From Impatiens glandulifera (Eukaryota; Streptophyta; Magnoliopsida; Ericales; Balsaminaceae): 64,000 nucleotides of DNA. The stretch spans positions 89,266,846 to 89,330,845 of the forward strand of contig NC_061862.1 in NCBI RefSeq assembly GCF_907164915.1. The letters run 5' to 3'. The translations under genes were made by a program, and so were the position numbers. The first letter of the stretch is position 1. Each line of letters begins with the position of its first letter. Below, piece by piece: positions 22,413 through 33,817 of this stretch. Under the pieces are notes generated by a model. The model searched no databases. It saw nothing but the letters and a program-made list of their open reading frames with translations, and was not told the DNA's origin.

Positions 22413-24163
22413 ATGTCTGAAGGTCCTAAAACAACTTGGAAGAGTATGAGGAAGACACCCAAGAAATTGGATAAGAGTTACCAAAACCTACTTGCCCAAT
22501 CCGAGTCGTTAAAGCAACGAGGATCGTCTTCGAGAGACCAACCACCGATTCCTGTGGTCCCGATAGCTACTGCACCTCCCCGAACATACGAGACTGAAGA
22601 CGATATTGATGACATCGCAGAGTATATAGAGAGCACATTCGCTGATAACGTGCCTAGCGATGAGGCTGAAGACGAGGGTCTTGAGGAGCCTATCGAGGAG
22701 CAGGATGACGAGGAGGAGCACGGGACCACTCCCGACCCATCATCGACAGGTATTTCGTTTACAAATTAGTTAGTGTTTCAATTGATTGACATATTTAATT
22801 AAGATTTTGATAATTTTGAAGAATCTTCTGCCCGCAAGAGACGGGGGAAGAACAAGAATATTGCGCTGTCTAAGAGGCTAGCGGGGACGAGGATCCCTCT
22901 AACGTTTAGAGAGAAGGATGGGAGGCCAGGCGGTACAGACGTGGGAAGGACACTGTGGTCTAGACATGTGGGGTCGATTATCCGGAGCCCCGCAGCCGTC
23001 TCACACCGTCTTCTCAAGTGGAAGGCTTTAAGTGCAGACCAATTGGATTCACTGTGGACTGCTATCAAGGTTAATAATTATTACTTGATTATACATTACG
23101 TCATTAAATAATTATTTTTCACATTTGGATGTTATTTTTTTCAGGATCCGTTCGAAGCGACTAATGGTGACATTGAGTCTTTTCGAACGACGGGGTTGGG
23201 ACACGCCAATCAGATATGGGATAGATGGCGGTCGGATTTGAACAAGGATTATATCCGCGTCCACAAAGGAGACGAGGCGGCGGTACTGGCTAATCCTCCA
23301 CCGGACTACGATCGAGATGATTGGGAGTTTGTGTGTCGCAACCATTTCTTCACAGAAACGTTTAAGGTACGGTTTCATAATTCAAATAAGAGTTGATATT
23401 AATTAATCTAACTTCATTTGTTATTTCAAATACAGAGACACAGTACTACAAATATGAAGAATCGGAAGAATCTGAAATTCCCACATCGAACGGGAAGTAG
23501 ACCGTTTGCACAAATTGAAGACGAGTTGGTAAGTACATTATTTGTAATAACTTAATATAAAGATTGTTATTAATTATATAAATCATTTATTTCAACAGGC
23601 GATTGAAATGGGACGGCCACCGTCTGTAATTGAAGTATTCAAGAGGACCCGTACACCAAAACCGACACAAGAAAACCCAACACCCGTCCCGGACGAACAC
23701 GTGCAAGAGAAAATTGTAAGTGAATTGAATATGCCTAGTTTTTTTATTATAGAAATGATATTTTATTTCAATTGTGCAGGCTGAGATGGAGGAGGTTGTT
23801 AGTAACGAACCGGGAATATCTGATTTTGAATTGACAGAGAGGGTGTTCGGACAACAAAAACACGGGGTCGTCTTCGGAATGGGATCAGGCGTCCGACCCA
23901 CACACTTTCGTGAGGATCGTCGTAGTGGAAACAGTTCACAGCGAAACAATGAGCGATTGTTAGAAGAGAATCAAATGATGAAGCTCAAGCTGGAGGAACT
24001 GGAGAAGAGGGATGAAGAAAGAAGGCGCAGAATGGATGAAATGAAAGCGGAAAATGAAGAAATTGTGGAAAGAATGGAGAGGGAGAAGTTAGAGATGAAC
24101 GCAAGAATGGAGAGAATAGAATTGTATATGAGGCAAGGACCACCTCCTCCCCCCACAAGCTAA
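22413..24163 (+). CDS. TNPA-like protein of the CACTA element (Transposase_24 type), 6 exons, 466 aa
   Basis: The second protein expected for an autonomous CACTA element, which in En/Spm binds subterminal repeats and assists transposition. Exons are 22413-22749, 22822-23069, 23145-23366, 23436-23528, 23599-23715 and 23780-24163, all with GT-AG borders and matching phases. The N terminus has TTWKSMRKTPKKLDKSYQNL. An acidic stretch (about residues 60-110) is followed by a basic RKRRGKNKN segment. The conserved middle carries LWSRHVGSIIRSP, LGHANQIWDRWR and PHRTGSRPFAQIEDEL, typical of plant En/Spm Transposase_24 proteins. The C terminus is a long coiled coil ending in RQGPPPPPTS. It starts 110 bp after Tnp2 and could be expressed from the same transcript by splicing. 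No defect was seen. Confidence 0.85.
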
Positions 24164-24379
24164 GGTAGTTTCGATTCAAAACATTTTTTCATTAGTGGTT
24201 GGATTTAGAACAGATTGTTCGGAATATTAGTTTGGTGTCGAATTTTGTAATGTTCATGATCAATTAATGTGATCGTTTAATGTATGTTGAATTTCTTTTA
24301 TCATTGATATATTGGTTTGGTGGCTGAACAGGTTTTGGTTGCGAAAAAAATAATCGGCACATTTTTAAAAATTTACATT

Positions 24380-25050
24380 AAAAAACCGAAAGTAAAAATA
24401 AAATCTCTCGGGTTTTCTCTTTGTGGAAAAACCGAGAGATATTAGAAAACTATCGGTTTTTAGCCGAAGAGAAAACCGAGAGTTCTTTGTAAAACCCTCG
24501 GTTTTTCCACAAAGAGAAAAACCGAAAGTTCTTTGTAAAACCCTCGGTTTTTCCACAAAAGAGAAAAACCGAGAGTTCTTTGTAAAACCCTCGGTTTTTC
24601 CACAAAGAGAAAAACCGAGAGTTCTTTGTAAAACCCTCGGTTTTTCCACAAAGAAAAAAACCGAAAGTTCTTTGTAAAACCCTCGGTTTTTCCACAAAGA
24701 GAAAAACCGAAAGTTCTATGTAAAACCCTCGGTTTTTCCACAAAGAGAAAACCCGAGAGTTCTTTGTAAAACCCTCGGTTTTCCAAAAGAGAAAAACCGA
24801 AGGTTCTTTGTAAAACCCTCGGTTTTTCCACAAAGAGAAAACCCGAGAGTTCTTTGTAAAACCCTCGGTTTTCCAAAAGAGAAAAATCCGAAAGTTTTCA
24901 TATAACTCTCGGTTTTTCTCTTTGTGGAAATCCCGAGAGAGTCAATACCGAGGGATGGCGAGAGTTACTAAATCCTTCGGTAAGGTCTCTTTACCGAGAG
25001 TTATATGCTCAAAACCGAGAGTTTTAACTCTCGGTTTTGACCACTTTTTC
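24380..25050. repeat. Right subterminal repeat array of the CACTA element
   Basis: About eleven tandem units of 46-47 bp (ACCGAGAGTTCTTTGTAAAA, CCCTCGGTTTTTCCACAAAG) from 24430 to 24900, then less regular CCGAGAG hairpins up to the terminus. In each unit the motif and its complement form a hairpin. Because 46/47-bp spacing keeps several frames free of stops, long antisense ORFs appear here; they are not genes. Confidence 0.9.
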
Positions 25051-25133
25051 ACCAGTGTAATTACATTAGAAGAAGAATTAACTTTATTTACCCTAATGTT
25101 GAAATGACTTTATTATCTTTTATTAAACAAGAA

Positions 25134-27240
25134 CTACTCTCCTTTATTATTTTCTCCAAGCCATGTTGAGAAGGCAGCAAGGGTCTTTGGGTCAGACCGA
25201 TAGTGCTTCTTGGTGAACTCGAGAAATTCCCTCCATGTGAAATCTGGGTACAACCTTGGATTCTCCATGTTCACCAGATCAGTTGGTGGACTAACGGATC
25301 TACTCTTATCGGGGTTGAGGAAAAATGCTATAGACTTCCTCGCAGTTGTATTGTTCACCACTGCTCTATGCGGACAACTCTTGTAAATCCCATTAGTTAG
25401 TGCCTGAAAAACAAGACAACAAAACAATTAACGACGGTCACCAATGTTGTAAATGAGATTTAGCGACTATTATAGTACCATGAGAGTGTCACCAATGTTG
25501 ATGACAAATGCATTAGGGTTTGGTGGAACGGTTAGCCATTTCCCGTCCACAAACACTTGAAGGCCTGGAGTTTCGTCTTGATGGAGAACGGTTAGGGTAG
25601 GGAAGTTGGGTCGCAGGGTGGACCAGTGCCCAATGTCTGATCAGGCATCTGATATATTAGGTAATAGTTTAATCTCATTATGGAATCGTTCTTTTCAAAA
25701 AATTCCTTGAAATGGTTTCGGTTGATCCCGAGGCTCATGCCCAAGAGCTCCATTGTTTCCAGCGACAATGCATTCATCGATTCGCAGTATTTTTGCACCG
25801 TCTTACTATATATTTATATAAACAACATTAATATCTCGTTAGATCGATAAATTAAATTAAAATATATTTGGATATAGAACTAATTTTTGTTCGTTCATAC
25901 TACTGTAGTTGAGTTTAATGTTCATTTATGTCATTGTTGGATAAAAACATTCAAACTCGTTAAGTTTTTCCGTTAAACGATGACACGTGTGATTAACATG
26001 TCATTTTTTTAAAATCAATATATATTATAATTTATTTTTATTCACTATTTCTAAATAATAACTTAATTTACATTTTTAAAGACATTAATCAAATAAATTA
26101 TACATTTTGAGAAAACATTAACAATAATTCACTTTTTTTTAATTAATATATTTTTAACATTTATTTTTATTAACATTTTTAAATAATAAAATCCGTTAAT
26201 AAAAATAAATGTTAAAAATATATTAATTAAAAAAATGAATTAGTGTTAGTCTCTCAAAATGCGTAAATTATTTGGTTAATGTCTCTGAAAATATAAAGTT
26301 TTATTATTTAGAAATTATGAATAAAAATAAAAATAAAATATATAAAAAATGACATATCAATGACATGTGTCATCATTTAACGGAAAACATAACGGACTTG
26401 AATGTTTTTGTTAACTAGTGATATAGATGAAAATTTAGTTCAACTACAATGATATGAATGAACAAAATTTAGTTCAGTGATATACGTGAATATTCCGTTA
26501 TAGTTCGGTGATAAAATTGACATTATTCCATATATATATATATGGCTTTATTCGGATTGGAATTTTTAAAAAATTTATGAGGGAAAAAATAATGATCGGT
26601 GATAATTTTGAGGAGATGATGATTATTTTTGGTAAAAAAATTTAAAATGTATTTGATATATATAAATAAAATAAAAAATAATAATTCAAAATAAAAGATA
26701 TTTTAATATTTGATTAATGAAATGAGTGGTGTGATTAATTGAAAAATTAATTTTTGTCCAAAGAAAACAAACCCTATATATATATAAATTCCCAAACCGT
26801 CTGTAATCTTCTCCCATTGTTCTTAAGAGGTAATTCTCGACCATTGTCGAAGATTGATTGTCATTTGCAGAGAATGACAACGAAAGTGTTTCTTTCCATG
26901 GGAGATTGGAAGTAAAGTGATGCTAGTAAAACTACTAGCATAACCAGAACTTTCCCCAAGTTTCTTCTTCACTCTCATTATCTCCGCATACCAAAAAATA
27001 AGTGGATTTCCTCCCCCATTTCTCTAATGAGATTGAGATTGACTCCATGGTTTACCAAAGAAAAAAAACCGTGCTTCCTACACGCCTCGTCGACGAGGCG
27101 TGTCGCATTGGAAATGGCGGTTGGATCTCCAGAAAGGAATTCTCCCATGTCAACCAACGGAAGGAGGAGAAGTTGCGACGAATCAAGGCTAGGCCTGTCA
27201 TTGTCGGGCCAGACGAATTCAATCGGTATGACTTTTTCAT
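25134..27240 (-). pseudogene. Gibberellin 20-oxidase-like gene, broken
   Basis: Related to 2-oxoglutarate/Fe(II) dioxygenases that oxidise gibberellin precursors. The last exon (25134-25403) is intact: [51 protein letters not shown]. Exon 2 (25479 to about 25795) has KYCESMNALSLETMELLGMS and INIGDTLM. Exon 1 (about 26790-27240) has EFVWPDNDRPSLDSS, TRLVDEACRKHGFF, VNHGV and MGEDYRRFGNLY. Defects: a frame change right after the candidate ATG at 27240; stops and a frameshift after LFFGMRR (about 26985); a further frame change before LPWKET (about 26910); an imperfect doubled CCCTA (about 25591-25604) that shifts frame after CDPTSL; the iron-ligand motif HCD reads PCD; no clear splice borders for intron 1. 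An intronic foldback lies at 25871-26484. It cannot yield an active enzyme. Confidence 0.85.
25871..26484. mobile_element. Foldback MITE in the intron of the GA20-oxidase-like pseudogene
   Basis: The left arm (AACTAATTTTTGTTCGTTCA, GTAGTTGA, ACATTCAAACTCGTTA, ACGATGACACGTGTGATTAA) pairs with the right arm in reverse complement. The centre is near 26190. It is AT-rich with no ORF. Arms differ at about one base in ten, suggesting moderate age. Confidence 0.75.
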
Positions 27241-27423
27241 GCGTCGAAAATCAGAGATGTTAGCTGCTCCACGACTTGGTAGTGGGGGCTGATTTTTTTA
27301 ATTAGTTAATTAGCTTGTCTAAATCATAATCAAATAATTAAACAAAGTTTAAATGATTAAACTTAATTAGCTACCTTATCTAAAGAATGTTCTTCCACCA
27401 ACTTCGGAATTTGAAAATCGATC

Positions 27424-27899
27424 TGTTGGAATTTTTAGGGTCACTTGTATAATAAATAATTGTGCATATGTCATATTTAATATAAGCCAAAATAATGTGA
27501 TCTAATGTGAAATTAAGTTTATGGCTTATGGGTGTATTTATCATGAATATAAAGTGATGATATCTAAGTGGTATTTCTAATTTTATGAATGGGCTAAATT
27601 AGAAATTGTCAAACCATAATAACTAACTTATTGTTGGTTATATGTAATGGTAATGGTCCCGATTTGAAGTAATGTCAATTCTCCTTTGCGTCCCCATCAA
27701 CAGAGAGAGAAATCTATTGACTTACTCATCAAATGGAAGAACCATTCCATATAAAGAAAGTCTAAAGAAAGAGAGATTAAAGACTTTTTCTATTACAAGG
27801 AAAGAGAAGATTCATGCGATTAATTAAGGTACGCTTCCGCCGCATTCAGATTTAATTTCTCACACATTAAATTAGGATTTAATTAGGATAATTCTAACA
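27424..27899. mobile_element. Probable solo LTR (copia-like)
   Basis: It starts TGTTGGAATTTTTAGGG and ends ATAATTCTAACA, which is the TG...CA structure of an LTR. Flanking 5-mers CGATC (27419-27423) and CAATC (27900-27904) differ at one base, compatible with a mutated target duplication. No second LTR or internal region is present, so it would be a solo LTR left by recombination. Confidence 0.6.
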
Positions 27900-27904
27900 C
27901 AATC

Positions 27905-28411
27905 ATCATCGACATGGTGAAGGATATCGAGTTTGTTAGGAAGAATATAGTTAATTGTGAGGAAGAATGAGTGTGATGGTGAATATGAGATCTTTTATAG
28001 TTTGGTTTGGCCTACATAATTTGATTATGAATTCCACTTCATTAATTCCTAGCTAGATAAAGTATATCCATTACAAATTATCAAAATAATAAATATTTAT
28101 TTTATTAATTTTTTTTTTTAAATAGACAAATTGAAATAATAAATGTTATTTGACTTTTTAGATATTTGGAAAGAGGTATTTTATAAAGATGTTGACCCTA
28201 AATTACAATATATATGGAAAGTAGCATTTTATAAAGATGACCCTAAGTTAAAATAGTGATGACTATGTGAAATGATAAATTAATATATATAAATAATATT
28301 AAAAGGAAAATAAAATTTAATGATAAATTTTGGCAAATGATTTTTTTTTATAACTTTAATAAAACTGAATGTAAAAAAAAAAAGCTTAAAAGAAAGTGTA
28401 ATAGTCTTATT
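27905..28411. other. AT-rich region without a gene
   Basis: No coding sequence, RNA gene or clear transposon end was found. Confidence 0.6.
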
Positions 28412-29076
28412 TGACCATATCATGTACATCTTTAATCATTTTTTAAAATGATGATATAATTTAGTTAATCCATAAATTTTATAAAAATTATAAAAATAAT
28501 ATTGTGAAAATATGTAAAAACACATCATAATAAGTTATTTAGATACATTTCAAGATAATATAAATAATCAGATAAACATCTAATCATAAAAATATAGGTT
28601 TATCTAACCATAAATAATCATAAATATAGAATAGCATATATCTTTCTTTAATTTTATAATTTTATTGTAATATTAAAATGTCTTTCTTAAAATGATAATA
28701 TAATTTAGGTTATCTATAAATTATAAAAAAAATAAATGGTAAAAATATGTAAAAATACAATTAAGTTTAAATTACAAAAAGACTTGTAATTAATAAGTTA
28801 TTTAGATAAATTTCAAGATAATATCAAAAGATTAGATAGACATCTAATCATAAATATGGAATAACATGTCTTCCTTTATAATATTATCCTAATATTAACA
28901 TGTCTTTCTTAAAATGATAATATAATTTAGTTCATCCATAAATTTTATAAAAATTATAAAAAACAATATGGTGAAAATCTGTAAAAACAGAATTAAGGTT
29001 AAATTATGATTGAATTTGTAATAAGTTATTTAGATGCATTTCAATATAATATCAAAAAGATCAGATAAAAATATAG

Positions 29077-29136
<60 letters not shown>

Positions 29137-29175
29137 CTTTAATTTTATAATATTTTTATAATATTAAAATGTCTT
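28412..29175. repeat. Three diverged tandem copies of an about 240-bp unit
   Basis: Copies start near 28430, 28680 and 28908; each contains AAAATGATRATATAATTTAG, TTATTTAGATAMATTTCAAG and a TTAATATTAAAATG-like end. The third copy is interrupted by a TA run (29080-29134). 29176-30660 is AT-rich with no gene seen. Confidence 0.75.
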
Positions 29176-30667
29176 TCCTTTTGTGAATTATACTTCTTAT
29201 AATCTCTCATACTTATTAATAGTAGTCTTTCTTTCTCATTTCTGTTATTCAAGTGTTTTATGTCTTTAACTGTTTTTTCCGTCATTATCCGTTCTCACTT
29301 CAATTATGAGATGTAATTATTTCTACTAATTGTTGATATTTTAATGTTGTTGCATAACTTATTAAATAGAAAACCTGTTATTACATAGCTTAATAAAATA
29401 AAATTATGAACTTATTGAGGGCTAGAAAACCTTCATCCTAACATGCTCTCATATTATTAACATGTTTGTATATTTTTACTCTTCTTATTTTAATTATGAA
29501 AATTTTCATGCGATTTAAACGGACAAATATATAAACAAAATAATTAAAATAAAATTTAAAAAATTAAAATTTCTAAAAAAAAATATGAATCACAATATAT
29601 AATATATCAATAGTTTAAATAAACTTAATCAAATACAATAAACATATAATTTTACCTTAATTAAGTTTTGTTATATAAGAAGATGACACATTTAAATTTC
29701 ATTTTTTTATTTACAACTTTACACCTGGATTATAAAAAATTAATAAACATTTAAATTCTATTAAATAAATTTTACCATTATATTGTGTTTAATATGAATA
29801 TCATAATATCATAATTGCTAGATACTATTTATATAAAAATATATAAGTTTGAGAAATTTGAATAGTGTATGTATGTCATTCTTTTATTTGTTCCATTTTT
29901 TTTAAATATTGTATAAAATCATCTAATCTTGTATTTACTATAAAATTTCTTTTATAGAAATTTTGTTGAGATTGAGACAAGTGAAATAAAATCTTGCAAA
30001 TATGGTCAATATTTTTATTCAAAATTTTAGTTTTTTCGTTTATTGATTTAATTTAATTTAATTTTTTTAACGTGAATTATCACATCATTTCAAATTGGCG
30101 AAAATAATATTTGAATGAAATATATGGTTGTGTCTTTCCTTTCTTGTACATAATTGTTTAGTTTCTATTCTATCCTCTCAATAATATCGAAAATAGTTTA
30201 TTATTGATCAAAAATCAAAATAATAATTAAAATATATGTGCAATGTTAATAATATTATAAAGTAATACTAACCATTTTTTTTTATAATAACACCACTAAA
30301 TTTTTGTTTCAAAATTATATATACCTATACATAAATGTTATTATATATATAATTGTTATATTTTTATTTATTTTTTTTTTGTTAAACAATAACATTAATT
30401 ATTATTTTTTATTAAAAACAATAATAATTCAATTTTATAATATTTTGTATAAAATATTTATAATAATATTATAAATTAAAATAACAAATATTTATCCATT
30501 ATTTAAAAATGTAGAAATGTAGAGTTAAATATATTTTTTATTATTTGAATATATATATATAATATTTATTATATTTTGTTTATTAATAATATATATATAT
30601 AACTAAAATATTCATATTATTATTTAAAATACAATTTTATTTATAATTTTATTATAAAATATCTAAT

Positions 30668-30828
30668 AGATCCTTGAACAACCATAAAAAAGGTATGAAA
30701 TTCTTAGCATTAACTTCTAGAAAATGTTCTATTTTCTCATAAAAATAAATACGTTCAAAAAAAGCTTCAGAATATATTGATCGTAAATGAACAAATTGGT
30801 TACGCAGAAAAATGAAGATAGATTCATA
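30668..30828 (-). pseudogene. matK: matK fragment (plastid maturase K), nuclear copy
   Basis: The minus strand reads [27 protein letters not shown]-like [20 protein letters not shown] and IPFLWLFKD, an internal part of the plastid maturase. It covers only about 53 of the roughly 500 codons and has no start or promoter, so it is a non-functional transferred fragment. Confidence 0.8.
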
Positions 30829-30830
30829 TT

Positions 30831-30970
30831 AGCATGTTGCCGCCAGGAGCGTAACCCCTTATTTCTTCTAGAGAATTTCCTAATTGTTCTAGAACTATAA
30901 AAAAATTCTTTAACCAGAAAGAATTCGGTTCAGATGTAGGATACCTATCCATAAGTTTTCGCAACTCAAT
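30831..30970 (-). pseudogene. ycf2: ycf2 fragment (minus), nuclear copy
   Basis: The minus strand reads [20 protein letters not shown] and [20 protein letters not shown], matching part of plastid Ycf2. It directly abuts the matK piece, which is not their order in plastid genomes, so the pieces were joined during or after transfer. Confidence 0.75.
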
Positions 30971-30979
30971 CAACAGAGA

Positions 30980-31127
30980 TAGAAATAGAATCCGACCTAT
31001 TCCCGAAACGCCTTTCTAGATATATATTCCTCAATGTCCCCGCTATTCACAGTACGTGAGAAGCGAATGATTAATCATCCGTTTTCGGAAGAAATCAAAA
31101 AATTTCTTGAGAATCCTCCAAGATCCA
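30980..31127 (+). pseudogene. ycf2: ycf2 fragment (plus), nuclear copy
   Basis: The plus strand reads [12 protein letters not shown], then after a small insertion SMSPLFT-like sequence and [20 protein letters not shown], matching a different part of Ycf2. It lies in the opposite orientation to the neighbouring ycf2 piece. The frame is broken by the insertion near 31020. Confidence 0.7.
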
Positions 31128-31334
31128 CGTGATGATCCTCGAGCAGCGAGAGGGCACTCGGTATAGAAATGCGGCTCGAGGGCCTTTATTTCCACATGAG
31201 GGAGAAGTCCTTGCTTAGCATAGCATCAAGTGACGATTGATTAAGTAATCCTTGATTATAATTTCCAGTATGAATGTTCTTCAAAGAGCAACTATTCTCA
31301 AAATCTCACTCTTTTTGAGTTGGAATCCCAATAT

Positions 31335-33020
31335 TAGGTTGTGTTATTAAAAAATAAAAGAAATAATGTTTAAACAAAAATTATTAATTTAAAAAAATTT
31401 AAAAAGCTTATTAAAAAATTAATATTTTTTTAAAGTTAATATTGATATTTTTTTCATCAAAAATACATTTAGACTTATTAATTGTAATCGCATGATATAA
31501 CTAAAACAAATCCCCGATTACCTTTCATTAATAATATTGTTATTTTTTTACTATTTTATATTGAACTATTATCATCGTTTATTATTGATTTTTGGGTCCT
31601 TATAATATCATTTTATTTATATTTTTATTATAAAATATCTTATAATCAGATGAAAAATAAATATTAATAATGATTAAATAAAAAATATTTAAATTTTTAT
31701 TAAAAAAAATTAATACTCGTTCGTATTTAAAAATTAATTGACCATTCACCCAAATTAAGTTTTAACCTACTAATTTTGTGATCTTACTCCAAATATTCTT
31801 CAATTGACCTTATTATTAATTTCGTTACCTCACTTTAGAATATTTTGTATGGACTCTTACCATAATTTATTATTAATTTTTGAGTTATTTAAAATAGCAT
31901 TTTACCTATCAATTTTTTATTATAAATATATTATCATGTTATGAAAAGATAATATTAATAATGGTTAAATAAAAAACAGTTAAATTTTTTATTTTAGAAA
32001 GAATTTGTAAAAAACAAATATTCATTCGACTTTAAAAATGATATTGATCATTTTTTGACCACCCAAAATAAATTCAAGATTTACTAATCTTGTGACATCA
32101 GTTCAAACATTTCTTAATTAACCTTTATTTCACTTCGAGCATTTTGTAGTGACATTTTACCCTCACTTATTACTAATATCCGGTTCTTTAAGGTGTTAGT
32201 TAATTAATAATTTTTTATTATAAAATATCTTGTCATATAAGAAAAATAATAATAATATGATTAAACAAAAATATAGTTAAAATTTTAATTTAAAAAAAAA
32301 AACTAAAAATCTATCAAAAAAAAATAAAATTTGACTTATTTGTGACATCAAAAAATAAAGTTTAAGCAATATTTAATTATCTCTCATTAGACTTCATTTT
32401 AAGCATTTTTTACTAATCTTTATCCTTACTAATCTTTATCTTTACTTTTGGTCTTCCCCAATCGACTTCTCGTAATATTAATTTCGTGACTAATACTCAC
32501 TCTCTCATTTTGAACCATAATTTGCCTATCCCTCAAATTCTGACTCACGCATATTATTATATCTTATCTTTTAAAAATAATATTGATAATGGTTAAATAC
32601 AAATATAATTCAATATTTAATTTAAAAATAACAAATATTCAACCAAAATAAATTTCTAAGGGACCTTTCATTCATTAATAATATTGTTATTTGTTTTTTA
32701 CCATTTTATAAACTCTTATCATCGTTTATTATTAATTTTCAGGTCCTTATAAAATATCTTACAATCTGATGAAAAATAAATATTAATAATGATTAAATAA
32801 AAAAATAGTTAAATTTATATTTAAAAATAATAATAATATTCAATCGTATTAAAAAATTAATTGATCATTTTTTGTCACCCAAATTAAGTTTTAATTTACT
32901 AATTTTGTGATCTTACTTCAAATATTCTCCAATTTACTTTATTATTAATTTTGTTAGCTTACTTTCTCTAAGCAAGAATTAGAGTCAGGGTGGGCTCGAA
33001 ATAAATTTAATATTTTTTTT
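31335..33020. repeat. Degenerate tandem array, unit about 300 bp
   Basis: Recurring blocks: TTATTATAAAATATCTTATA-like (near 31623, 31918, 32217, 32745), ATTAATAATGRTTAAATAAA, CACTTYRAGCATTTTGTA and TTATTATTAATTT. Spacing is about 295-330 bp with strong divergence. The same family recurs at 35740-36668 and 38155-38400, and its edges touch both plastid insertions. Confidence 0.65.
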
Positions 33021-33809
33021 GTGGGGTTGAATAAAATAAATATAAAATTATAGATTTAACGAGTGGATGAACCTGAGTTTAACCTTTTTTTTTTATAGAT
33101 TTATAAAAGAAAATAGTGAATAAAAATTAAAAAAAATTAAGGAGCCGTGTCTCTTTTCTATCATAAAATTATTATTTTTTCGTTTAAACCCTTCTCAACC
33201 CTAACCTAGATCCACTCTCAAAGAGAATCATTCTTATATATAATGTAATATTTAAAAAATATATGTTATGAAACCGAAATAAATTTAATAAAACAAAATT
33301 TTAATTCAATTTTTACACAATTAAATAAAATAAAATAATTTAAATTCAATTTATAACAGGTAAAATAGATAAATAAAATGTCTAACCAAATAAGGGATCA
33401 CAACTACGTACCCACATTTGAAATATAATTATAGCTAAGACATTTGTTATTAAATTATAAATGAATAAAATAATTAACACAAAAAATAATTAATTTTTAT
33501 TGAAAGACTTTCTTATGAAGATAGTGTTTATATATATTATTATGGTGGACTTATAAAAAATAATATTTGAGAATAACTCCAAAATAAATTAAATAAATAA
33601 ATAAATACTTAGTATGTAAATAATAATAATAATTATTATTTTTGGAAAGATTAGAACTATTCTAATATCATTATTTAAATAAAATAATTATTTATTATAA
33701 AATATAATTGGTATGTAAAGAAAATAAATAAATTTGAAAAATAAAAATATCTATAAATAAAAATTACTAAAAATCTTATAAACAAATTCTAAAACCAAAC
33801 ATTTATATA
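33021..33809. other. AT-rich intergenic region without a gene
   Basis: No ORF with recognisable content and no clear repeat boundaries were found. Confidence 0.6.
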
Positions 33810-33817
33810 TCTAACCT

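Larger units (their letters stand above)
14093..25057 (+). mobile_element. CACTA (En/Spm) DNA transposon, about 10.97 kb, apparently complete
   Basis: The left end is CACTGGTAAAAAA and the right end is TTTTTCACCAGTG, an inverted terminal repeat. TAA directly flanks both sides (14090-14092 and 25058-25060), giving the 3-bp target duplication typical of CACTA elements. Both ends are packed with short hairpin repeats, as expected for TNPA-type subterminal binding sites. Inside, in the same orientation, are a miniature TNPA-like gene, a Tnp2 transposase and a full TNPA-like gene, all with open spliced frames. The left arrays use CCGAAGG and the right mostly CCGAGAG. The intact genes suggest recent activity, though mobility cannot be judged from sequence. 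Confidence 0.95.
30655..31330. other. Nuclear insertion of rearranged plastid DNA (matK, ycf2)
   Basis: Three plastid pieces are joined: matK (30668-30828, minus), ycf2 (30831-30970, minus) and another ycf2 part (30980-31127, plus). Base composition is less AT-rich than the surroundings. 31128-31330 also looks foreign (GAGGGCACTCGGTATAGAAA) but was not identified. The adjoining sequence on both sides belongs to the local AT-rich repeat family. Confidence 0.75.

Noticed and set aside
24365..24901. Several overlapping long ORFs on both strands, repeating MWKNRGFYKEL-like peptides
   Set aside because: They arise from the 46-47 bp hairpin array, which lacks stop codons in several frames; no initiation context, splice sites or family resemblance.
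27002..27292. Plus-strand ORF of 96 codons
   Set aside because: It is the antisense of exon 1 of the GA20-oxidase-like pseudogene; the shared LVDEAC peptide is due to a perfect palindrome.
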